Source of the DNA: Keratinibaculum paraultunense
GTDB lineage: Bacteria; Bacillota; Clostridia; Tissierellales; Tepidimicrobiaceae
Assembly (NCBI RefSeq): GCF_016767175.1
Contig: NZ_CP068564.1
Location: 930,001-994,000, forward strand
Reading direction: 5' to 3'
DNA: 64,000 nucleotides
Shown here: positions 15,317 to 23,817 of the stretch, piece by piece
How the letters are laid out: each line of letters opens with the position of its first letter
How positions within the stretch are numbered: the first letter of the stretch is position 1
Program-made: the position numbers and the translations under genes
Notes under the pieces: generated by a model
Told to the model about the DNA's origin: nothing
The model's input: only the letters and a program-made list of their open reading frames with translations
Database searches by the model: none

Positions 15317-16183
15317 ATGAATATAAATTGGAATACTCAAATTTATTGTTTAATAGGTCATCCAATATCTAAAACTTTATCCCCTGTAATTCACAATAAT
15401 TTTTATAAATTAATAGATAAAAACAATATCTATTTAGCTTTTGATGTAGAAGAAAAAGATTTATATACCATAATTGAAGCAATTAAAATTTTAAAAATAA
15501 AGGGTTTTAATGTGACTATACCTCATAAAACCATCATAATAAATTATTTAGACAAAATCTCAGAAGAAGCTAAATTAATTGGAGCTGTAAATACTGTAAA
15601 AAATATAGATAATAAGCTTATAGGCTACAATACTGATGGTGCAGGATTTATAAAATCTTTAGAACTTATGAACATAGATGTGAAAGGAAAAAATATATTA
15701 ATTTTAGGAGCTGGGGGTGCAGCTAAAGCTATTGCAACTTCTTTGGCTTTAGCTGAAGTAAATAGTATATTTATTAGCAATAGAACTTTAGAAAAAGCAA
15801 AAAAATTATCTCAAAAACTAAAGTATCAATTTCCAAGAGTTTTAATTGATTATGGGAGATTAGATTTAAAAAAAGTTGATAAGAAAAATATTCACATGGT
15901 AGTCAATTGCACGTCTATAGGAATGTATCCTAACATAGATGAATTGCCTATTAAACTGGATGGATTTTCTCAAAACTTGATAGTATATGATATTGTATAT
16001 AAACCAAAGAAAACCAAATTATTAAAATTAGCTGAAAATAAAGGATATAAAACAATAGATGGACTGAATATGCTTATAAATCAAGGACTGTATAGTCAAC
16101 AAATATGGTTAGAAGATGAAAATTATAATATTTATAATTATTTTTATAAAATAAGAAGGATTTTAGAAAAATATGTAGAATAA
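15317..16183 (+). CDS. aroE: Shikimate dehydrogenase
   Basis: 288 residues. The substrate motif IGHPISKTLSPVIHN lies at the N-terminus, then FNVTIPHK with the catalytic lysine, NTDGAGF, and the nucleotide-binding loop ILGAGGAAKAIA near residues 129-140; the C-terminal DGLNMLINQG is also typical. It reduces 3-dehydroshikimate to shikimate with NADPH. The 257 bases upstream are strongly AT-rich; I see no clear promoter. aroK and aroQ of the same pathway lie 17 kb downstream, with the pilus locus between. Confidence 0.95.
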   Translation: MNINWNTQIYCLIGHPISKTLSPVIHNNFYKLIDKNNIYLAFDVEEKDLYTIIEAIKILKIKGFNVTIPHKTIIINYLDKISEEAKLIGAVNTVKNIDNKLIGYNTDGAGFIKSLELMNIDVKGKNILILGAGGAAKAIATSLALAEVNSIFISNRTLEKAKKLSQKLKYQFPRVLIDYGRLDLKKVDKKNIHMVVNCTSIGMYPNIDELPIKLDGFSQNLIVYDIVYKPKKTKLLKLAENKGYKTIDGLNMLINQGLYSQQIWLEDENYNIYNYFYKIRRILEKYVE

Positions 16184-16275
16184 ACTTAGTATAATATAAA
16201 TAGTAAATATTATTAATTTATTTTTATTTTATTCGTTTTATAGTTTTATATATAATGAAAAGGATGGTTTTTTAT

Positions 16276-17958
16276 ATGAAAACTTCTAATCTAAAATTAG
16301 GTGAATTATTACTATACTCTGGAAAAATAACAAAAGAACAGTTAAATGATGCTTTAGAAAAACAAAAAGAAGATGGACGGAAACTGGGTGAAATACTAGT
16401 TGAAGAAGGATATATTACAAATAATGATATTATTGAAGTGTTGGAGTTTCAATTGGGAATTCCTCATGTAGATTTGGATAAATATACTATTAATCCAGAT
16501 ATAGTTTCGACAATTCCTGAAAATATTGCTAGACGTCATGAATTAATAGCTATAGATAAAAAAGGAGATTATTTAATAGTAGCTATGGCTGATCCATTAA
16601 ATATATTTGCAATAGATGATATAAAAATGTTTACAAAATTGGAAATTCAACCAGTAATAGCATCTAAAGAGATTATTTTAAAAAATATAGATAAATTTTA
16701 TATTAAAGAGTCTACTGAAAAAATGCTAAAAGAATTTAAAAATTCTTACGAATTTGATAATAGAGACAAAATAGAAGAAGACGAATTACTAGAAATAGCT
16801 TCAGCACCTATAGTAAAATTAATTAACTCAATTATCCAACAAGCTGTGGATATGAGAGCTAGTGATATACATATAGAACCCTATGCTAAAAATATTCGTA
16901 TAAGATTTAGAGTAGATGGAGATTTGCATGAAATTATACAACTTTCAAGCTTTTCACTTTCTGCTTTAGTTACTAGAATTAAAATTATGGGGAAGATGAA
17001 TATTGCAGAAAAAAGAGTTCCTCAAGATGGTAGAGCAGAAGCTAAAATAAATGGAAAAGAAATAGACATTCGTATATCTACTATACCTACAGTTTATGGA
17101 GAAAAAATTGTATTAAGATTATTAGAAAGATCAAATTTCATGTTTTCTAAAGATAAATTAGGATTTAATGAAAGGAACTTAAAAGTTTTTGATAAAATTT
17201 TAAGGCAACCTTATGGTATTATTTTGGTAACGGGTCCAACAGGCAGTGGTAAAACTACAACTTTATATGCAACATTAAAAGAGTTGAATAAAATTGAAAA
17301 AAATATAGTTACTATAGAAGATCCAGTAGAGTATAAATTAGAAGGAATAAATCAGGTACAAGTAAATCCCAAAGCAGGACTTACATTTGCATCTGGCTTA
17401 AGATCCATATTAAGGCAAGATCCAGATATTATTATGGTAGGAGAAATTAGGGATTCTGAAACAGCTGAAATAGCTGTACGAGCAGCTATTACAGGACATT
17501 TAGTTTTATCTACACTACATACTAATGATTGTGCCTCTTCAATTATAAGATTGATAGACATGGGAATAGAACCTTACTTAGTTTCTTCTGCAGTCATTGG
17601 TGTGGTTTCTCAAAGATTAGTAAAAGAACTATGTTCTGATTGCAAAGTGCCTTATAAGGCAAGTTATTCAGAAAAATCCTTATTAGGATTAGATACAGAC
17701 AAAGAAATTACTTTATATAAACCAAATGGATGTAATAAATGCAATAATGGATATAAAGGCAGAAGAGCTGTACATGAAGTTATGATTGTAAATGAAAATA
17801 TAAGAAGATTAATAGATACTGGTGGGCATTTAGATGAATTAAAGGTAGCTGCAAGAGAACAAGGAATGATAAGCTTATTGGAAGATGCTGTAAATTTAGC
17901 GTTAAACGGTTATACCACTGTTGAAGAAGTATTAAAAGCAGGATATACACTGGGGTAA
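16276..17958 (+). CDS. pilB: Type IV pilus assembly ATPase PilB
   Basis: 560 residues. An N-terminal GspE_N domain (LKLGELLLYSGKITKEQLNDAL) is followed by the extension ATPase with Walker A GPTGSGKTT near residue 323, the Asp box, Walker B and His box (AAITGHLVLSTLHTN), and the four-cysteine zinc site CSDC...CNKC that separates extension from retraction ATPases. It powers pilin polymerisation at the cytoplasmic face. Start ATG 16276 is favoured by AAAAGGATGG at about 10 bases; the ATG at 16255 has no site. It heads pilB-pilT-pilC. Confidence 0.95.
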   Translation: MKTSNLKLGELLLYSGKITKEQLNDALEKQKEDGRKLGEILVEEGYITNNDIIEVLEFQLGIPHVDLDKYTINPDIVSTIPENIARRHELIAIDKKGDYLIVAMADPLNIFAIDDIKMFTKLEIQPVIASKEIILKNIDKFYIKESTEKMLKEFKNSYEFDNRDKIEEDELLEIASAPIVKLINSIIQQAVDMRASDIHIEPYAKNIRIRFRVDGDLHEIIQLSSFSLSALVTRIKIMGKMNIAEKRVPQDGRAEAKINGKEIDIRISTIPTVYGEKIVLRLLERSNFMFSKDKLGFNERNLKVFDKILRQPYGIILVTGPTGSGKTTTLYATLKELNKIEKNIVTIEDPVEYKLEGINQVQVNPKAGLTFASGLRSILRQDPDIIMVGEIRDSETAEIAVRAAITGHLVLSTLHTNDCASSIIRLIDMGIEPYLVSSAVIGVVSQRLVKELCSDCKVPYKASYSEKSLLGLDTDKEITLYKPNGCNKCNNGYKGRRAVHEVMIVNENIRRLIDTGGHLDELKVAAREQGMISLLEDAVNLALNGYTTVEEVLKAGYTLG

Positions 17959-17971
17959 GGAGGGCTTGCAT

Positions 17972-19024
17972 GTGGAATTAATAGACTTAATTGAATATGC
18001 TATAGAAAATAATGCATCTGATATCCATATTACAGTAGGAATACCTCCAGTATTTAGAATAGATGGGATGTTAAAATATTTTAATGCCAATAAATTATTG
18101 CCAAAAGATGTAGAAAAAATGGTTAAAGAAATTTTAGATGAAGAACAATTTGAAGAGTTAAAAGTTAAAGGAGAAATTGATATCTCTTATGCTAAACCAG
18201 GTATTAGTCGTTTTCGTGTGAATATATATAAACAAAGGGGTAGTTATGCAATAGCTCTTCGCGTCATACCTTTTAAAATACCCACCATGGAAGAACTTGG
18301 GTTGCCTCAAATAGTAAAAAATTTAGCAAGACTTCCTAGGGGGTTAATACTAGTAACTGGACCAACAGGTAGTGGAAAATCTACGACTTTAGCATCCATC
18401 ATAGATTTAATAAACAATGAAAAGAATTATCATATATTAACATTAGAAGATCCTATAGAATATTTACACAAACATAATAAAAGTATGATAAATCAAAGAG
18501 AAATAGGTACAGATTCAAGTAACTTTGCTAACGCATTAAGGTCAGCTCTTAGGCAGGACCCTGATGTAATTTTAGTAGGAGAGATGAGAGATTTAGAAAC
18601 TATGAGTACTACCCTTACAGCAGCAGAAACAGGTCATTTAGTCCTTTCTACATTACATACAATTGGAGCAGCTAAAACTATAGATAGAATAATAGATGTT
18701 TTTCCACCACATCAGCAGCAACAAATAAGAGTTCAATTAGCATCTGTATTGCAAGCTATTATTTCTCAACAACTATTGCCTAAGGCAAATGGAAGTGGTA
18801 GAGTAGCCGCATTTGAAGTTATGGTTGCTACTCCTGCCATTAGGAATTTAATAAGAGAAGGGAAAATACATCAAATAGATACAATAATACAAACTAGCAG
18901 AAAACAAGGAATGCAGACTATGGATCATTCTCTATTGGAATTGTACCAAAAAGGAATTATTTCTAAGGATACATTACTTTCTCAGGCAATAAATCAAGAT
19001 ATGGTAAAAAGATATGCTTTTTAA
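17972..19024 (+). CDS. pilT: Pilus retraction ATPase PilT
   Basis: 350 residues with the PilT layout: N-terminal PAS-like region (ASDIHITVGIPPVFRIDG), Walker A GPTGSGKST near residue 134, AIRNLIREGK and the C-terminal SRKQGMQTMDHSL element needed for retraction. It lacks the zinc motif of PilB. PilT depolymerises pili and gives twitching. GTG 17972 is taken as start, 7 bases after AGGAGGG; the in-frame TTG at 17966 is too close to the site. The ribosome-binding site overlaps the pilB stop, so the genes are coupled. Confidence 0.95.
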   Translation: MELIDLIEYAIENNASDIHITVGIPPVFRIDGMLKYFNANKLLPKDVEKMVKEILDEEQFEELKVKGEIDISYAKPGISRFRVNIYKQRGSYAIALRVIPFKIPTMEELGLPQIVKNLARLPRGLILVTGPTGSGKSTTLASIIDLINNEKNYHILTLEDPIEYLHKHNKSMINQREIGTDSSNFANALRSALRQDPDVILVGEMRDLETMSTTLTAAETGHLVLSTLHTIGAAKTIDRIIDVFPPHQQQQIRVQLASVLQAIISQQLLPKANGSGRVAAFEVMVATPAIRNLIREGKIHQIDTIIQTSRKQGMQTMDHSLLELYQKGIISKDTLLSQAINQDMVKRYAF

Positions 19025-19036
19025 AGAGGTGTTTTT

Positions 19037-20239
19037 ATGAGAAATTTTAAATATAGGGCTGTATCAGAAAATGGGCAAGTGATAGAAGGCTACCATGAAG
19101 CTCAAACTGAAGAAGAAGTTGTAAATATGCTGAAAAATAATAAATATTTTCCAGTAAATATTGAGGAAGAAATTTCAGCAGATATAAGCACTAGTTTATT
19201 TTTAAAAAAGGTTACTAAAAAAGATATAGCAGTATTTTGTAGACAATTTTATACTATGTTAGATGCAGGAATTGGTGTAGTTGAAGCTTTAGATATATTA
19301 AAAAGGCAAACGGAAAACAAAACTCTTAAACAGACTATAGATATAGTTTATGAGGATGTTCAAAAAGGACTGAGTTTATCAGAAGCAATGAAAAAGCATG
19401 AAAAAGTATTTCCTAATTTGTTAATAAACATGGTAGAAGCTGGAGAAGTTAGCGGTAATTTAGATGTTATAATGGAAAGGATGGCTATCCATTATGAAAA
19501 GGAGTTTAACATTGAAAATAAAATAAAGAATGCTTTTATGTATCCTGCAATTTTAAGTATAGTGGCTATTTCAGTGGTAATATTTTTGTTAGTTGTAGTG
19601 ATGCCAACATTTATAAGCATGTTTGATGAAAGTGGCACAGCACTTCCTACTCCAACTAGAATATTACTTACAATAAGTAATTGGTTAAAAAACTACTGGT
19701 ATTTATTTATAGGCATAGCTTTAATTTTTATATTTGGGATTATGATTTTAAGAAAAACTGAAGAAGGTAGAAGATTTTTTGATAATTTAAAAATTATGTT
19801 TCCAGGAATAAAAAATATGAATATAAAAATAATTACTTCTAGATTTACCAGAACCTTGTCTACGCTGTTATCAAGCGGAATACCATTGTTACAAGCATTA
19901 GATGTAGTATCTAAAGTTGTAGATAATAAAGTAGTAGGTGATAAACTTCAATTAGCCAAAGAAGATATTAGAAAAGGTGTACCCATGTCTAAAACAATAA
20001 GAGATATTGAAATATTTCCTCCTATGGTGGATTCTATGATAGGTATAGGAGAAGAATCAGGAGCATTAGATGATATACTATATAAAACGGCAGATTTTTA
20101 TGATGAAGAAGTAGAAAACTCTATGGAAAGGATGACCACATTATTAGAGCCAATACTTATAGTATTCATGGGAATAGTCATAGGTTTTATAGTTATATCT
20201 ATTGCTATGCCAATGTTTGATATATATGATACGATTTAA
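19037..20239 (+). CDS. pilC: Type IV pilus inner-membrane platform protein PilC
   Basis: 400 residues with two tandem GspF domains (each starting near FCRQFYTMLDAGIGVVEAL and FTRTLSTLLSSGIPLLQAL) and three membrane segments (about 168-190, 220-240 and 370-395). It bridges the ATPases and the growing pilus. It ends the first pilus transcript; the promoter and riboswitch for the pilin genes start right after its stop. Confidence 0.95.
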   Translation: MRNFKYRAVSENGQVIEGYHEAQTEEEVVNMLKNNKYFPVNIEEEISADISTSLFLKKVTKKDIAVFCRQFYTMLDAGIGVVEALDILKRQTENKTLKQTIDIVYEDVQKGLSLSEAMKKHEKVFPNLLINMVEAGEVSGNLDVIMERMAIHYEKEFNIENKIKNAFMYPAILSIVAISVVIFLLVVVMPTFISMFDESGTALPTPTRILLTISNWLKNYWYLFIGIALIFIFGIMILRKTEEGRRFFDNLKIMFPGIKNMNIKIITSRFTRTLSTLLSSGIPLLQALDVVSKVVDNKVVGDKLQLAKEDIRKGVPMSKTIRDIEIFPPMVDSMIGIGEESGALDDILYKTADFYDEEVENSMERMTTLLEPILIVFMGIVIGFIVISIAMPMFDIYDTI

Positions 20240-20251
20240 TTGAAAATTATA

Positions 20252-20280
20252 TGGACAAAATAGCCAATATATGTTAAAAT
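20252..20280 (+). promoter_or_regulatory. Sigma-A-type promoter of the pilin operon
   Basis: TGGACA (20252-20257), a 17-base spacer and TAAAAT (20275-20280), with an extended TG before the -10. Each box has five of six consensus bases. Transcription would begin near 20287, directly before the riboswitch. Confidence 0.7.
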
Positions 20281-20287
20281 GTTTAAA

Positions 20288-20372
20288 ACAAATATTGAGG
20301 GCAAACCTATCGAAAGATAGGGACGCAAAGCTAGAGTCTAAAGTTACTATCTAGTAATCATGACAGTTCAGC
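20288..20372 (+). ncRNA. Cyclic di-GMP-I (GEMM-I) riboswitch
   Basis: The conserved core is readable: GAGGGCAAACC, a short stem closed by a GAAA tetraloop, GGGACGCAAAGC, then the second stem containing the tetraloop receptor (CTAGAG TCTAAAG ... CTAG) and the 3' closing region. These are the fixed elements of class I c-di-GMP aptamers. It lies in the leader of the major pilin gene, 148 bases before the pilA start, and is followed by an intrinsic terminator, so c-di-GMP should set read-through into the pilin, peptidase and minor pilin genes. Ligand sign (on or off) is not certain from sequence. Confidence 0.9.
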
Positions 20373-20412
20373 TGCATAAACCAAAGATTTCATATGTTTA
20401 TGCAGCTTTTTT
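20370..20412 (+). terminator. Riboswitch expression-platform terminator
   Basis: AGCTGCATAAAC (20370-20381) pairs exactly with GTTTATGCAGCT (20396-20407) and is followed by a T run. Its 5' arm abuts or overlaps the 3' end of the aptamer, the usual way a class I switch couples binding to termination. Confidence 0.9.
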
Positions 20413-20520
20413 AATATCAAAATAAACTATTTTTAATATAATAATGAAAGGGGGAATCAATAGCTTAAATTATATATACTATGTCAAATATATTAATTTT
20501 TAAAATAAGGAGGAGTATGT

Positions 20521-20970
20521 ATGTTTCAATGGATTTTAAAAAAGATTAAAGAGGACAACAAGGGATTTACACTAATTGAATTAATAGTGGTTATAGCTAT
20601 AATAGCAGTACTAGCCCTTATAGTTGTTCCAAAAGTAACTGGACAGACAAAAGAAGCTGATGTAGCAGCACACAATGCCAATGTTAGAACCCTTGAATCA
20701 GCAGCAACTATGTATATAGCAGAGGAAGGTGTGCCAAGTGAGTTGGTTACATGGCCAACAGATGATAGTTGGGAAAAATACCTACAAGAATGGCCAACAG
20801 TACCAAAGAGTGTAGCAAGTGCATTAGGGCAAGGGAAAGATACCTATACAGTTGAGATTAAAGAAGATGGTACAATAACAGTTACACCTAAAAAAGCTGA
20901 GATTGGAGAAGATGGAACAATAAAAGAAATAGGAAGTAAAGAAAATGGAACATCAACACCATCTGACTAA
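20521..20970 (+). CDS. pilA: Major type IV pilin
   Basis: 149 residues. A 15-residue leader ends in KG before FTLIELIVVIAIIAVLALIV, the class III signal and hydrophobic spine of type IV pilins with Glu5. The globular part is short and includes two tryptophan-containing segments (WPTDDSW, EWPTVP) and repeats of EDGTI, consistent with a beta-rich head; no disulfide pair is present. Strong GGAGG before the ATG and its first position after the riboswitch suggest it is the abundant subunit. Confidence 0.92.
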   Translation: MFQWILKKIKEDNKGFTLIELIVVIAIIAVLALIVVPKVTGQTKEADVAAHNANVRTLESAATMYIAEEGVPSELVTWPTDDSWEKYLQEWPTVPKSVASALGQGKDTYTVEIKEDGTITVTPKKAEIGEDGTIKEIGSKENGTSTPSD

Positions 20971-21003
20971 GTCAAATCAAATATACCATAAAGGAGGCTA
21001 CAT

Positions 21004-21777
21004 ATGTATATTATAATATTTTTATTAGGAGTTATTATAGGTTCTTTTCTAAATGTGTGTATATACAGAATACCTAAGGGGGAGTCTATTATATTTCCAT
21101 CATCTCATTGTACTAGTTGTGGCACTCCTTTAAAATGGTATGATTTAATTCCCATTATTAGCTTTATAATCCAAAAGGGAAAATGTAGATATTGTGGGGA
21201 GAAAATCTCCCTACAATATCCTATAGTTGAATTTTTAAATGGCATATTATATTTAATCCTTTATTATAATTTTGGTTTTAATTTAGATTTTATATTTTAT
21301 GGAATTATATTTAGTATATTAATAGTTATATTTTTTATTGATTTATATTATCAAATTATACCTAATGGCTTAAATATACTGATTTTAATTTCAAGTATAA
21401 CATATAAACTTTTACAATTTATACTACATAATATACAACTAGACTTAATAAATAGTTTATTAGGTCTAATTGTATCTAGTGGATTATTTTTATTAATTAT
21501 TATTATTTCTAAAGGTGGTATTGGTGGCGGAGATATGAAATTAATAGGAGTGTTGGGTTTTATATTAGGAGTAAAAAAAATTATTTTAACCATATTTTTA
21601 TCCTTTGTGCTTGGTGCAATTATATCTATACTTTTATTATTATTTAAAATAAAGGGAATGAAAGATCCTATTCCTTTTGGACCTTTTATATGTATTGCTT
21701 TTATAATAACTATATTTTGGGGAGATAATTTATTGTTGTGGTATAGTAGTATGTTTATTAGGGGTGCTTTATTATGA
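21004..21777 (+). CDS. pilD: Prepilin peptidase
   Basis: 257 residues, multi-spanning aspartyl protease. The N-terminal methyltransferase-like part has a two-CxxC zinc site (CTSCG ... CRYCG). The peptidase part shows IDLYYQIIPNGLN and GIGGGDMK, bearing the two catalytic aspartates. It cleaves the KG|F site of pilin precursors and N-methylates the new end. It overlaps the next pilin-like gene by 4 bases. Confidence 0.94.
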   Translation: MYIIIFLLGVIIGSFLNVCIYRIPKGESIIFPSSHCTSCGTPLKWYDLIPIISFIIQKGKCRYCGEKISLQYPIVEFLNGILYLILYYNFGFNLDFIFYGIIFSILIVIFFIDLYYQIIPNGLNILILISSITYKLLQFILHNIQLDLINSLLGLIVSSGLFLLIIIISKGGIGGGDMKLIGVLGFILGVKKIILTIFLSFVLGAIISILLLLFKIKGMKDPIPFGPFICIAFIITIFWGDNLLLWYSSMFIRGALL

Positions 21778-23201
21778 ATCAATTTAATAAAAAAGGTATG
21801 ACTTTAATTGAAGTTATATTATCCATTACATTACTTGGTATAATAGCCATATCCATACTTCCCATGTCAATGTATAGTGTAAAATATGCTAAATGGAATA
21901 GTATAAAATTAAATGCTTTAAATTTAGCTAATTCTCAAATAGAGTGGCTAAAGTCCTATGACTATGAAAAATTAGGCTTAAATAAACTAGGTTATGATCC
22001 TAAAGGAGAAATAGAAGAAGATAAATATATGAATGAGCATGAAATAGTTGAAATTGAAGGAGTAGAGTATAGAGTATATACTAATATATATTGGGTAGGC
22101 AGAAAATCCACCACTGGAGAACCTATTCCTGATGCTCTTAAAGGTATAGATGTAATTGTAGAAGCTAAGGATTTATATTCTGGAAATACAAAAAGATATT
22201 CAATATTAGAAACAATGGTTACAAGAGAAGGTGAAAGAGATCCTAAAGAGCCAGGACAATTAACAGTATATACCTTTTTTAGAGATGCTAATACTCCAGT
22301 TGATGGAGTAAAAGTACAATTAGACAATGGTAAAATAGCATATTCAAACATGGAAGGTAAAGCTTTTTTTGCAAATTTAAGTGCAAGAGAGTATATTGTA
22401 AAACCTATTTCTTGGATAAGAAAAGGTGAAGATATAATAGCAAAGCCAAAGGATGTAGACAACTCAAAATCTCAATGGATATATGAAGAAACTGTTGAGG
22501 TAAAGGACTGGAGAAAAAGTGGTGAAGAAATTACTTATCCAGAAATTAGTTTTTTTATTGATTTTCCAGGATATATAAAATTTCCTGAAAACAGCAATTA
22601 CCCCAACTTTAAAATTTCTATAGGACCTAAAATTGATCCACCAGAAGGTGTATCCTCAGATGATTATTTAAAAATTGCAACTACCATAGAAAATATAGGA
22701 AATTTAAAATTTTGGAGATTATGGGAATATGAATATGAAATATGTCATGGTGAAGAAGATAATAAAGATACTTATTTTCTAGTAGACAAAGATGGTACTA
22801 TTTGGGATGGAAAATTTAAACTTTTAGATATTTATGAACCTACTTATAAAGAGTTAGAATTAGGATTTGGTTTAATTGAAGAAGGAACATTTAAATGTGA
22901 AGAAGGGAAAATAACAGAAATCAATATCTATTTTACTTCAAGTATAATAGATATTGAAAGTATGGCATTTTCTATAAATGGTCAAGAAGAGATAATAATA
23001 GCAGAAAAAGGTGATGATGGAAATATATTAACACAAGAGGACAAAAAAGTAACAATTACATTTACGAATCCCATTGAATTTGAAAGTGATAAGCTTACTT
23101 TTGAAATAGTAGAAATAAAGGAAAGTCATAATATGAGATTAGTTAAAAACGAAGAAGATAAATGTACAGCTATTCTCACCTTAGAAAATAATGAGGACTG
23201 A
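21774..23201 (+). CDS. Large minor pilin with a Cna-B-like domain (PilV-like N-terminus)
   Basis: 475 residues, unusually long for a pilin. It begins NKKGMTLIEVILSITLLGIIA, a prepilin signal. A PilV-like stretch follows to about residue 155, then a segment (GQLTVYTFFRDANTPVDGVK ... YSNMEGKAFFANLSAREYIVKP) with the pattern of a carboxypeptidase-regulatory or Cna-B fold. The C-terminal half is acidic and beta-rich with no family I recognise. It is likely a tip or adhesive subunit; that is inference. Translationally coupled to pilD. Confidence 0.8.
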   Translation: MNQFNKKGMTLIEVILSITLLGIIAISILPMSMYSVKYAKWNSIKLNALNLANSQIEWLKSYDYEKLGLNKLGYDPKGEIEEDKYMNEHEIVEIEGVEYRVYTNIYWVGRKSTTGEPIPDALKGIDVIVEAKDLYSGNTKRYSILETMVTREGERDPKEPGQLTVYTFFRDANTPVDGVKVQLDNGKIAYSNMEGKAFFANLSAREYIVKPISWIRKGEDIIAKPKDVDNSKSQWIYEETVEVKDWRKSGEEITYPEISFFIDFPGYIKFPENSNYPNFKISIGPKIDPPEGVSSDDYLKIATTIENIGNLKFWRLWEYEYEICHGEEDNKDTYFLVDKDGTIWDGKFKLLDIYEPTYKELELGFGLIEEGTFKCEEGKITEINIYFTSSIIDIESMAFSINGQEEIIIAEKGDDGNILTQEDKKVTITFTNPIEFESDKLTFEIVEIKESHNMRLVKNEEDKCTAILTLENNED

Positions 23202-23205
23202 TAAT

Positions 23206-23802
23206 ATGAAAATATTTAAGTGGGAAAAAGGATTTACTTTAGTAGAATTAATGATTATAGTATCATTAGTTGCTATAATATTTTTAGTATCTTATAATTT
23301 AATATTTATTTCTTTAAATAGTTTTGGATTTGTGAATAGTAGTTTTAATACTTCCGAAGATGTACGAATTTTTTTAAATGAAATAAAAAAGGAAGCAAAT
23401 GAAGCAAAAAAAGCTGTAGAAGATGAAAATATAGGACCTATTTATAGAGTGAATGAACAGGAACTTCATATATATACAACTACAAATAAAGGAAAACCAA
23501 AATTAATAATATATAAATTAGAAAATGATAAATTAAAAAAATATGAAAAAGAAGCTACTAATGATAGCTATCCATATGAATTTAAAAATACATTTAAAAA
23601 CGAAAAAGTGGTTTTATCCAATATAATAAATGATGATATTTTTGGAGAAGTAGAATCTTTAAAGGAGATACGAAATCTTCAAGAAGGAGAAGACCATAGG
23701 GTAAAGGTGAGAATGACTATAAAAATTGATACTGGAAAAGATAGTGCCCCTATAGAAATAGATACTTACTTAGTATCTAAAAGTAGAAGTAAATTTGAAT
23801 GA
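23206..23802 (+). CDS. Minor pilin, PilW-like
   Basis: 198 residues with prepilin signal EKGFTLVELMIIVSLVAIIF near the N-terminus and a mixed alpha/beta head that resembles PilW/PulJ-type proteins (an early SFNTSEDVRIFLNEIKKE helix). I chose ATG 23206, 9 bases after GAGG, because the ATG at 23191 is inside the upstream gene. It sits between the large minor pilin and a PilX-like gene, the usual minor pilin order. Confidence 0.82.
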   Translation: MKIFKWEKGFTLVELMIIVSLVAIIFLVSYNLIFISLNSFGFVNSSFNTSEDVRIFLNEIKKEANEAKKAVEDENIGPIYRVNEQELHIYTTTNKGKPKLIIYKLENDKLKKYEKEATNDSYPYEFKNTFKNEKVVLSNIINDDIFGEVESLKEIRNLQEGEDHRVKVRMTIKIDTGKDSAPIEIDTYLVSKSRSKFE

Positions 23803-23817
23803 TGGAGGTGAATATTT

